A stretch of 64,000 nucleotides of DNA from Adineta ricciae (taxonomy: Eukaryota > Rotifera > Eurotatoria > Adinetida > Adinetidae), in contig CAJNOJ010000117.1 in the NCBI GenBank assembly GCA_905250025.1, forward strand, positions 124,001-188,000, in the 5' to 3' direction. A model generated the notes under the pieces. It had not been told where the DNA came from, did no database searches, and saw nothing but the letters and a program-made list of their open reading frames with translations. Below are positions 1-10,967 of this stretch, in pieces. A program made the position numbers and the translations under genes. Each line of letters starts with the position of its first letter. The first letter of the stretch is position 1.

Positions 1-3000
1 CAGGAAAATATCTCGTTTTTTATCGAATTTTTCAGATCGGAGAATGACGATTATCGACGAAATCATTTTCTTAGTAGTTTGTTGCACACACAAACCAAAT
101 GCGATTTGTTAACGAAGAAATTAACCAAAGATCGATGTTTCCTTTCTAAACAGAAGGTATTCATTGTCGAATCTGGATGTTCATGCTCCGAATTACCTGA
201 TTTTTCTTCGTAGGATTCGTCGTTTCTTCCGAATCATATGGCGAAAGATGCTGAGAAACACTGTGATACTTTATATACATTTAATTTCGAGAAGAAACCG
301 AATGAAACGGTGGTGAAAACAAGCGAGTCGGTCAACACATTTATCAATCAGCTAACAAAAGAAGCAAAAGGAAAACAGGAAGAAGAAATATTACCTAGTT
401 CAATGAAATTAGCAAAGATTTATTTTCAACATAAATTAATAACTGTAAGTAAAGAAAATCATTCGAAATCTGATCTGATGAATGTGTTTCTCAAGGATAC
501 TGTTCTTGATATTCATTCGACAAGTATTGGAGAATCGTATTACGTTTCGAATATTGAATGGTTTTGCCAAATGTTGAATAAGTTTCTCAATAATCAATCG
601 CGTCCGCATCGAAAAACCGAACATGTCATTGATCAAATCAAATCAACAATTGGCTCAAATGTTCATTTATTAACAAAATACGATTTCAAAAATTTTCAAA
701 CCAATCGTGATGAAGTAAGAAGAAAACAAAACGTTTCTTTCATCATCTCTTTGCATTCAAGACCGATTTCTTTCAATGGCTATTCAACACTTGGAATATC
801 GGTTTCTCGATCAACACGAACGATCAACAAATGTTTCTTTTATCCAATTCGATTGCATCGAAACCACCCATTCCTTTAGTAAGTTGAAAATCGATAGATG
901 ACGAGAGAGAGAGAGAGAGAGAGATTTACTATTTTATTGTAGAGTACAGTTTGGCCAGAGACATGGGGAGACAGTGATCGCGAATTTGTTATCCACTTTC
1001 GATTATTACATCCATGCGATGCAGCCATTTTATTTGAATTTTATAAATTGCTTCCCTCGCAGAAATTGTTGCTTGCTTCGAGAGATTTTCTGTTGATTCA
1101 AGAAGGTGCCGTGGAAATTTTAGTCCAATACCAACATGAAATCGATCGTGCAACAGGTAATCCATCTTGATAGTTTGAAGAAAGTGTTGTTTCAGTAAGA
1201 TCTTCGAAATAGATATCAGGATTACTTTCCGTACACTTGATTTACTTCTGGACGATCGATCCGATCTTTCGAGCAATTTTGTTCAAGAATCATTTGAATA
1301 TCTCATCAGAGAATACTATGTGATCATTTGGGCTTATCTATTCAAACTTGATTATGCTTTCAAAGTAAATCATATAAGTATTCTCAAACGATGTTTCTTT
1401 CTGTCTTTCAACCTAGGTCCAAACAGACGATGCTAAAGCACCCGATTCTCTTGAAGCCATTGTCGGTAAGTATAACAAATGATACTGAATCAATCAGATT
1501 TGGTTGATTATCATTTTAGGTAATGAAATCATGACTTCGAAATGGCATCATCTAGCTTTATATCATTACTCGCTTGCTCCAACATTGTCTACTGTTTGTT
1601 CGGTGTGTGGCCTTCGTCCTGCAACCAATAAATCGCTTTATGTAAAGTTTTTTTCTACGATATCTGATTTCTTTGAATGTTTTCGTTTCAGAGAGCATGT
1701 GCAACTTTATCGCCGGCACGTCACACAACGACACTGACAGAAAGTGAAACAGACCCATCGAGCTTTGTTGTACTTGATATAGAACGCAAACAACCTACTT
1801 TTCATGCTACAAAAGGAGATAGGCCCGATGCTGATTCACTTTCGACTACATTTTCCTATACTGGTAAACAGTGTTTGACACCGGATGGATGTAATTCATT
1901 TGAGGTGGTATTTGTAAGTACGGATGATGCTACGCCAGTATCGCCAGTAGCATTGTTCTCAGTGATGGAAATAGGATGTTTGGTGTAAGTTGTCAATTCG
2001 ATTGATTTTCTCTTCCTGAAAGTATATTTCTAGAAATAACTCTCGAATAAAAGAAGATGAGAAAATAATCTTTGAGTATGGTCTTAATCTGAACACAACA
2101 GGCGAGAAATCCGAAAGAAATACACAAAAGCAAGAAGTATGGTCCTTTCAATCACTATATTCTTGTTAAGAAAAAGCATTTTTGTAAAATTTCAGCCAAT
2201 GAATTTCCTTGATGAAATTCGTAATTTCGGCGGCGTAGGCGGTTTAAAACGATCAAATGCAAAAAAGAAAAAAACCGACACTGTCCAGGAATTCTACAAT
2301 GGTTTACGATTACGTATAGACATTCTTCTCACTCATAAACCCGTAAGTCATGAATCATATACTTCCATGTAAGATATTCTCTTCCATTAGAATACATACG
2401 AAATGGTTTTGTCCATTAATGACATTCCATGGTCTCGGAAAACAATTCGACGTAAAACTGCTCAGACGATGCTTCAACCCTATCTTCAAACTCCAGGAAT
2501 TTCTAACGCGAATCAAAATATAAGACTATTTATCCATCACTATACGACAGCTCTTGTTAGTTTGATTTCACATGAGATTATAATTGAAAAATCGAATGTA
2601 TTAATCTTTTAGGATAAAGCATTTGTTGCAAATCCGTCTGACAATGATGGACATATTTTGGAAAGTAAAATCGAAACTCCCTGGAAAGTTGGTATGCGTC
2701 TCGAAGCTAAAGACCGGAAAAATCCATCTATATTAGCTGTTGCAAACATCAGTATGTATTTTCTCTTCTGTTTCGATTTTGTTATTCTTACGTCCGATTA
2801 TCTTTCAGTCGAAGTGTATGAAGACAATCGCATACGAATTAATTTTGACGGATGGACCTCCACGTATGATTACACAGTTGAAACTGATAATCCCGATCTA
2901 CATCCATGTGGTTATTGGGAATATATTCAACGAGTTTTATACAAAAATATCAATGTAACCAACGGACATTCGCATTTGACATTCAATCGTTTCGATAAAC

Positions 3001-6000
3001 CAAAATGTAAATAGACAAGTAATCTATATGGATGTTTCATAGATTGATTTTATGTTTTAGCTTACAACGGCGCATTCAGTTGGCGAAACTATTTCACAGA
3101 AAAAAATGAACAACCAGTACCATATGAATGTTTTAATTATGTAAGAAATTCAAATGAGAAATAAGGTTTATTTCGATATTCTGATTGTTTAGTTACAAAC
3201 GGAGGGTATGCCAATCGAATATTTTCCTCATGGTATAACGAAATCTGCATTTATTCGTCTTTCGTGTCGTCATTATCACAATGTTCGAGTTAAATATCAA
3301 AAAATGAATACAATCGTTCAAAATGAAATCGCTAATCAAATTCTTTTTGAACATCGCGTCATACCGACAAATGCCACTTCTTTGACAAGTTCAGGTGTAA
3401 TTATGTTACCAGCATCCTTCGATACGACAATGTTAACATATCCGTGTTTGAAACAATTTCAAAATGGAACTGAAGTCAATCTCCATTTGACTTGCAATCA
3501 TCGATGTGAGTGAAAATGACTTCTTAGATTATCATTGAACGATTCGACATAACTTTCAGGTTATTCGCCATTGGATTCGAACACGATTGTATTCGGTTGT
3601 CATTTAATAGATACCAAAGGTATTGAACTGAGTAAATCGGAACTTGATATGTCGATTATTTCAATCTGTATGATGACTGCTATTGATCTTGCTCGAAATC
3701 AAGTAAAATTCTCCTGAAAAAAATTGGTTATTACAGTAGAATGTTGCTTGTATTTAGAAACATCCGATTGCACCTTCGACATCACAATTAATTTCGGATA
3801 AAAACGGTTCATTATCCAAACAAACGATTGAAGTCTACATGCGTTCTTGGTTGGAATTAAGTGCGTATATCACATGTATGCGATCAACCGATTTCTACAT
3901 TCAACGCTACGGAACCAATATAACAGAAGGAACTCCTGAGTTATTCCATACGATTTATAATGACCAAGAATTATTTGCTAGTTTTAAGAAAACGTGCGCC
4001 TCCATTAGTCTTTCTGATGCAAATTTGCTGAGAAAACCTTATCTGGAGTTCGGAAAATATGGTGAATGTTATTACTGCAGTTTGCTTCGTGATGATGAAA
4101 GCAAAGTGAAAACATCGGACATATCCTTTCAACAACGTATCACTACGATTGGTGACTATGCTGCGAGTATATTCTACTTTGAAATGAGAAAGCCGAAGAA
4201 AAATCCATTACAAAATCGTTTGTTGTTTAACGATGAGTTCTTCGTCAAATTCAATGCTTTGGAATACATAGACATTGATAACGTTGTTATCGATCGATTT
4301 CAGTTAAGTCATAAAAATAGTGATGCACTGAGGAACTTAAATTTTCTTTCCTTGGAAAACAATGATTTGATAACGATTGATGTGGAATTTCGTTCGTTGA
4401 AGAAATTGTCATATGTTAAGTTGAGTCAAAATCCGCTGGAAAGTTTACCAATCGATCTGTTCACTCCGCGATCGTTGCAATCTGTCGAGTTGAACGAACT
4501 TGGTCAATTAATTGAAATCAACCCAAATTCAAGATTTTCATCCGATTTAAAGACTTTAACAATAACAAATAGCATCTTTTCGACATTACCACCGACATTA
4601 TGTACAGACGGTCGATCGAAATTAACAAAATTAGTATTGAACGGTGTACCCTGGTGGGGAGTTGATGGCATGAACGTAAATGAAGTCGTTCAGTATGATT
4701 CGTTCATGAATAAATTTATTCCATACTTAAACAAGGATGAATTATCAGAAATCTATCGAATGTACGATGAAGATCTTAATGGAGTGTTATCCTATTCAGA
4801 GATTAATCTAATGAATGCACATATCTATCGTTTTCTTCCACGTTTAAGACAAACTCAAACGAAAATCGTAAGATCGTTCTATTTTATCCTTTCACCATTA
4901 AATTTCAATTTCGATCTGAATATTTTCAGCCTAGTTCTGGTCGATCATCGGTTGAACCATCAAGCACCAATGACTTAGATGCTTATAAACAAGAATCGCT
5001 CGTTCTCGATACATCAGGCTTTCCTTCATCAATCTTTCAATTGGAACAGCTAACATCTTTGACTCTTCAATATCAAGCGATTAAAACTGTTCCCGATGCC
5101 ATCAAACAGCTTCGATATTTGAGCGAACTCAATTTGAGTCATTGCATTGAATTGGAAACAATCAGTTCAGAAGTCGGATTATTACCACTGAAAGAACTGA
5201 ATTTAACTGGATGTGTTTCGTTGAAAACGCCACCAACGGAAATCATTCGTCGTGGATTTACACAGACAATGGCGTTTTTACAACGATTGATCAGCGGTTC
5301 GACGACATGCAAGCGAACAAAACTTATGTTAGTAGGTCTGGGAGGTGCGGGAAAAACAAGTTTAGTTCGAGCTTTTCTCGCCTCTCATTCCGATTCGACG
5401 CCAGCAGTAACCGATGGCATTGATATTCTCAAATGGAAAGTACCGCTGGGTGAACCTGATGATGTACTTGAATTCAGTGTTTGGGATTTTGCTGGGCAAT
5501 CGGTTTACTATCATACGCATCAAGTAGGAGATTTTCATTGATTTGACTTTGTGCGCAAATATGTCGTGATATTTAGTTCTTTTTGGCAAAGAAAGCTGTT
5601 TATGTCTTAGCTTGGAATATTCGTTTGGGCGCTGAACACGCTGGTCTTGACTTTTGGCTTTCATCGATCTGTTGCCATGCACCAAATGCACCTATTTTCG
5701 TTGTCGGTACTCACATGGATCAAGTCTCTCGTATTGATTTGCGGCAAGATGATCTCAAACGACGCTATCCTCAAATCTCTGAATTTATCAATGTTAGCAC
5801 ACACACAGGAGAAAATGTTGACAGTTTAATCGAAAATATCATTCGAACAACACTCGCATTACCTTACATGGACGAACAAATCCCCAAAGCATGGTTAAAA
5901 TTTGAAAACATCATCACTACACATAAGGAAGACATTCTAGAATACAAAGAAGTGGAAGAAATCGCTCATGAAGCTGGAATATTCGAACCCGATGAAGTCT

Positions 6001-9000
6001 TACAATCAGTTCAATTTCTTCATGATCTCGGCTCGCTACAATATTTTGCATCGGAACAGTTGAAAAATTACGTTGTCATCAATCCACAATGGATTGTCAA
6101 TGTTATGGCTTGTATTGTCAGTATTAAAGATAGTCCCGTCAAGGATGGACGATTGAATTATTCAGATGTTGGAATTATTTGGAAAGATTATCGGGAAGAG
6201 TTACATCCTTGGATATTGAAATTAACCGAAGCATTTGATTTAACATTTCCCGTACCTGATCAGAATATGAATTTAGTACCATGTTTGTTGCCAGAAGAAG
6301 AACCGGAGGTTTGCTGACTTTGTCATATTAAATAGTTTAGTTGGAATTTGTTTTCAGTATACATGGAACGAAGACAATACCGATCCAGAACATCGAGAAT
6401 TGAAATTTATGTACACATTCAATTATCTTCCTGGTGGGTTTAGCTTTATGCGCGTTTTCTAGTGACTAATGTTCGCTTTTTTTATATTGTAGCGGGTTTA
6501 TTCAATCGAGCACAGGTTCGACTTTTTCAATTTTCGGATAAATCCACAATTTGGCGATATGGTTCATTATTAGTTAAGAATAATCATCGAGCAGTTGTAA
6601 TCCGTTCTGATGGTTCGCTCGCTATCTCATTCATTCGTTTCATATCTACGTTTTCTTTGTTTAGATCGGCATATTATCATTAAAATTCAAGGTGTTCGGC
6701 CAGATAATATTCTTTTCCTCATTCATGAAGTTTTCGAAGGGCTCGTCAATGAATCGTTCTTCGGTGTTACATATGACATTGCATTTCCATGTCCAGATTG
6801 TGTTGAACTCGTAAAAATCCATTTCTCAAAAGATATTCTCGAATGAAACTCCTTTTTTTCTTCGAAGGGTACCAATGAACCATGGCAATTCTCCTCTTCA
6901 TTAATTAATCGCGCTATTGAACTGAAGTCGCCATCAATTCAATGCCATCGTTTCTTTCATGTAGCATCTGTTACTGATTGTACGACTGACTTTCTTTCGC
7001 TATCTTTCATTGATGAATATATTTCTATTCCTTAGTACAAGCACTGGTTCCACCTGATAGTAAAAGTAATTATGATTTACATTTGGAATATTCCGTACGT
7101 GATCTGAAATCTTACAAACAAAACGTGGCAGTGGATATCGTCTATCTCTATCCAGCTGAGCATATTCCAACGGCAAATGAAATTGAAATGAAAGTCGATC
7201 CGAGAAAAATCAACGATGATCTCACAAGTATATCAATAGTTTTTCGGAAATCTCTGTTCAGAAAGCATTCTTGTCTGATTGAAATTTAGAACGCGGTTTG
7301 AAAATTTGGTCACCTGACTCGATGAAAGAATTCAAAATTGAAAATCATTATTTAGTCATTAAAGAAGCCAAATCTATTCTCTTTGGTATTTCAACCGAAT
7401 TGCTTCAGAATGCTGAAAATAGAAATCTCTGCGATGCTCTACAAACCATTCTGAACATTTTACGCAAACCAATCATTCCGATTCTATTTGGAACGGATGC
7501 GAAATGGAAGGAGAGTGACATCGGCGTCGTCTTATCAGACAAACTCTATGTTAATATGCAAAATCCGAAACGATATGACAATCGTATTCTTGAATTAGTC
7601 GATTTAATTGAACAGGAGAACGAGGGTAACAATAAGAGTAAACAACAATTACGTGATGAACCAACAGACGTATTCATCAGTTATTGTTGGGCGAATTCAC
7701 ACGATGCTGTTCATAAAGGTGTGTGTATTTTTTTATTTGAACAGTTGCGTAAAGATTTCCTATGCTAGGAACGAAACCAACTGCTACTTCCATTGGTTGG
7801 GCAGATCCACGATCTTTGAAAGTAAGATTTATTATTTGAACACATGTCATATGAATTGTATTGCTCGAATAGGATTATCTGGAAGGACGTGGTCTGAGTG
7901 TTTGGATGGATATTACTCGTCTAGGCAATTCTGGTGTACTTCATGAAATTGTTCAAGTACGAAAAATGCATAAGATGTTCTTTGATATCCAGTATTCGAT
8001 ATGTTTATTTAGGGTTTGAAAAATACTCGATTGGTCATTGCATGTGTATCCGATGAATACACACAAAGTGAAGTTTGTCGAAATGAATTTCTCTTTGCTA
8101 AAAATACTCTTCGACTACCTGTTATTCTCGCTGTGTTTGGCAACGGAGATAAGTGGCGAACGACTGAAGTTGGCATGTGTAGTTTGACTTGTCAGCAGAT
8201 CAATTTTCAATTCGAAAATCCTACTGCTTTCGAAGACATCTTTGTTTTGATACAGAACGATCTACCAAAGCGGAACACCTCAATGAAAGATGCATCGAAC
8301 GCCAAATCAACAGTAGAAACTGCACAGAAAACCACTGAAGCCTATCATGTTTGTAAACCAATATCAATTTTACGAATACATCAATGGATATTTTTAGGAA
8401 CTGTTCGAATTGACACAACGAAAATTTCTTCGGCTGACAGCGGGCTTTGCTGAGACGATGACCACACGAGCATATCCTCGTTTATTCGCTGTAGATTTCA
8501 TACGTGAAAAAGAGAAATCTGCTCAGGAGTTACTTCGCATAGAAATTGCCAATCAAATGAATTCTCAACATGCACAACAGGTAGACCACAAAGAGGATAA
8601 TGCACGGGACGAAGAAGCAGAACGACAACGTGATAAAGAAGTCCGTGAAGCGGAAAGACAAACACAATCTCAAGATGAACCTCCTCCGGAAAAAGCGAAA
8701 AAGTTATGCATACGTGCACTTTGTGAAAATGAAGAAAACTGGCATGCAGCGGGCTCTCCGTTTGAGATAACCGATAAAGTTATTTTACAAAATAGTGTTT
8801 GCTATCTCACGCGTATTATGCTTCTTTTGAAACAAAGTGACCTAGCATTGGAAATTCTCACGACTGATGAAGGCGAAGCTGAATTACGAAAACTTGATGA
8901 GGTAAGAATAGAAAAATTTGTCACAGAAATGGATTTTGAATTCGTTTCGTTGATGAATAGCTCGCCAGTTCGATGAATATGGAAGTGAAAGAATCTTACG

Positions 9001-9558
9001 GACATTTACGCCGATGGATTATGGACTGTGATACAGAGGAAAAATTGACTGGCTTGAAACAATGTTTAATGCCATCCGGAAAAGTTTTATGGCTTTGTGA
9101 AGAACATCAAAACCAACCACGTATTACACTTGTCACAGGGTCAGTTACCGGTGGTTATACTCGTCCACAAGCTGAAGAGAAGAGTGAAATCGTAAAAGCT
9201 TTGGCGAAAATCAATTCACGAAGTATTTCATTCTTTTTGTCGATAGATTTTACAATGATTATTGCGTTGTTTTTCCTTCTTTTATCTAGTTGCCAATAAT
9301 GAATTGTCTGCGCCTTCAGTTCGAGTTCCAGCTGCGGATAGTACTCGTCGTGGATCATCCGATCGACGACAGTCGCACAGGTACAGCCGACAGGAATCGA
9401 CGTTGATTAAACCTCAAACGAAGAGTCTTCGAGAAGTCGATGAAAGTAAACAGAAAGACGACGATGCTGATTATAATGAAAGAATTTCAACTACAAAAGA
9501 AAATTCGAATCAAGATGAAGAAACAGAAATGACCGCGACGAACTGCTCAATCATGTGA
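1..9558 (+). CDS. MBT-LRR-EF-hand-LRR-Roc-COR-TIR-TIR protein with CaaX tail (5' partial)
   Basis: Multi-exon gene entering from the left edge; the first visible exon follows an acceptor near 36 and the stop is TGA at 9556-9558. Joining about 30 short introns gives one frame. Domain order: unrecognised N-terminal region (to about 2600); MBT repeat (2657-3150, with GMRLEAKDRKNPS and HPCGYWEYI); LRRs (4240-4640); canonical EF-hand loop DEDLNGVLSYSE (4766-4801); more LRRs (5041-5230); Roc GTPase with P-loop GLGGAGKT (5335-5358), G3 DFAGQ and G4 THMD; COR region (about 5870-7080); a divergent TIR (about 7130-7610); a clearer TIR opening with DVFISYCWA (7660-8275); a charged tail; C-terminal CSIM. 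Roco proteins are large GTPases that dimerise through COR. TIR domains signal or cleave NAD. MBT repeats bind methyl-lysine in chromatin. The combined role is unknown. The upstream start lies outside the window. Confidence 0.85.
903..924 (+). repeat. (GA)n simple repeat inside an intron
   Basis: Uninterrupted GA dinucleotides within an intron of the Roco gene. No function is implied. Confidence 0.9.
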
Positions 9559-9921
9559 ATGTTATATTGTCACCGTACCTCTTGTTATACCATTTCTTTT
9601 CGACTATTTCACTACCGTTCTCCGTTTCATACTTGCTTTTAACTGAATTGAATCTATTGTTTGATATGAAATTATGCATATTTTCTGTGATAAATCCATA
9701 AAATTATAAGCATTTCATTCCATACGTCGTCTGATTGTTTTTCGAAAAGATGCAAATGAATCCGACAAACTAATACTTGACTTTCTTGAATGAGTATATC
9801 TCTTACTTCATCGAAATATCGAGTGCTGGGCCTTATTATGTAAATTCATTTTTATAGATCTATTCATTCATACTTATAATTCTGCATAAAATTGAGTAAG
9901 TGCACTAGAGTATTGTATACG
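9559..9921. other. 3' UTR/intergenic sequence between the Roco gene and the ALF-like gene
   Basis: AT-rich sequence with several stop codons in every frame and no coding signal. It holds the 3' end of the Roco gene and, at its right end, the promoter of the next gene. Confidence 0.7.
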
Positions 9922-9929
9922 TATATAAA
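9922..9929 (+). promoter_or_regulatory. TATA box of the ALF-like gene
   Basis: TATATAAA lies 48 nt upstream of the ATG at 9977. Transcription starting 25-30 nt downstream would leave a 5' UTR of about 20 nt. A strong TATA element fits an inducible, highly expressed secreted peptide, but this is inference. Confidence 0.6.
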
Positions 9930-9976
9930 GTCAAAATACAGAGTAGATCCTTAACTAAAAACAAATCTTTTCGAAA

Positions 9977-10387
9977 ATGGTTAGCAGAATCAGTCGTATT
10001 ATTGCTGTTTTGTGTGTTTTATCGATGATAAGTCATCATGTGACAGTAGCAAATGATATTCCACCTGCTTGCTTGTCACTTAATTGGGTAGCCTGTGGAG
10101 TCAATATCGGCACGGCTTTGTATACAAAGTATTATGGTCAATGGCAAGATAGTCAAGATGTGAATGCTTTTGGTACAGTTTGTAAAACTCAATTTCGAGG
10201 ATCATTCTATCGATGGAAATGGGTATGGGGTGGCCAATTTTGGTGTCCACAATTGAGCTCAACTGTTATGGGTACTTCAGAGCATTATAAAAGTCGAGAA
10301 GGAGCTATTGAACATGCTCTTCAAGATTATGTAACGAAAGCTGGACAAGCTGGTATTCTCAAACCAGAACACGTTTCGCAAACCTAA
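9977..10387 (+). CDS. Secreted anti-lipopolysaccharide factor (ALF)-like peptide
   Basis: Single-exon 136-residue protein. The N-terminus is a signal peptide: basic start, hydrophobic core about residues 8-25, likely cleavage before NDIPPAC. The C-terminal part matches the ALF/scygonadin fold known from horseshoe crabs and crustaceans. Two cysteines frame a 22-residue hairpin (first C to last C inclusive) rich in aromatic and basic residues, with an FYRWKW core and an FWCP end. It is followed by a helix with the REGAIEHALQDYV pattern. In the known family this hairpin binds lipid A, and the peptides are antibacterial. This copy has an extra cysteine pair near the mature N-terminus (PPAC, WVAC) and a hairpin with few basic residues. 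The family call is from motif spacing by eye; activity is not shown by sequence. Confidence 0.8.
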   Translation: MVSRISRIIAVLCVLSMISHHVTVANDIPPACLSLNWVACGVNIGTALYTKYYGQWQDSQDVNAFGTVCKTQFRGSFYRWKWVWGGQFWCPQLSSTVMGTSEHYKSREGAIEHALQDYVTKAGQAGILKPEHVSQT

Positions 10388-10466
10388 ATATTAAATTAAA
10401 GAACAAAAAAAGATTTTTCAAGATTTTTTCATCGTTTTATTACGTTAAAGGAAAATAAGAAATATC

Positions 10467-10472
10467 AATAAA
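10467..10472 (+). terminator. Poly(A) signal of the ALF-like gene
   Basis: AATAAA about 80 nt after the stop codon, followed by an A-rich run. Confidence 0.5.
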
Positions 10473-10967
10473 AAAAAGGTTGAGTGATACTTAATTAAAA
10501 TCTAAAGGACGAAAGTATTATTATCATGTACATATGCCGAATTGGTCGTCTCGATGATCTAGTCACATGCCGACGTAACGATCGTCGAAGGTGGATGAGT
10601 AGGATGACAGGAACGTAAAGGGTTACATTTGTACATGTTTACATTGATCTTTACGTATGCATTTCTTTGTTCTTTCGCTCTCTTATTCAACGGAAGGTTT
10701 CTTGTCAAAACTTTTCGGTCAACAAAGCTGTGCTTGTATGCAAACGATTAATTTCCGCCTTCACGGTCGTCTTCATCGTTGTCGATCGATACAAGTGACT
10801 TTTGACACGAACCAATTAGAAGAGAAAGAGAAAACGACTGAGTGAAAGATTATGATTATTTCATAGACAAGAAAGAAAGACACAAACATATTACGATGAT
10901 TGAAATCAGTTGAAGAGTTTTGTCAAAGTAACCGCCAATGACGAGAGGCGGAAATAATAAACATACG
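10473..10967. other. Non-coding interval upstream of the 10968 gene
   Basis: Only short frames lacking family signals. It probably holds the promoter and 5' UTR of the next gene. I see no RNA gene. Confidence 0.5.

Noticed and set aside
5362-5691. Minus-strand frame of 109 residues under the Roc domain
   Set aside because: Shadow of the strongly supported Roc coding frame on the plus strand.
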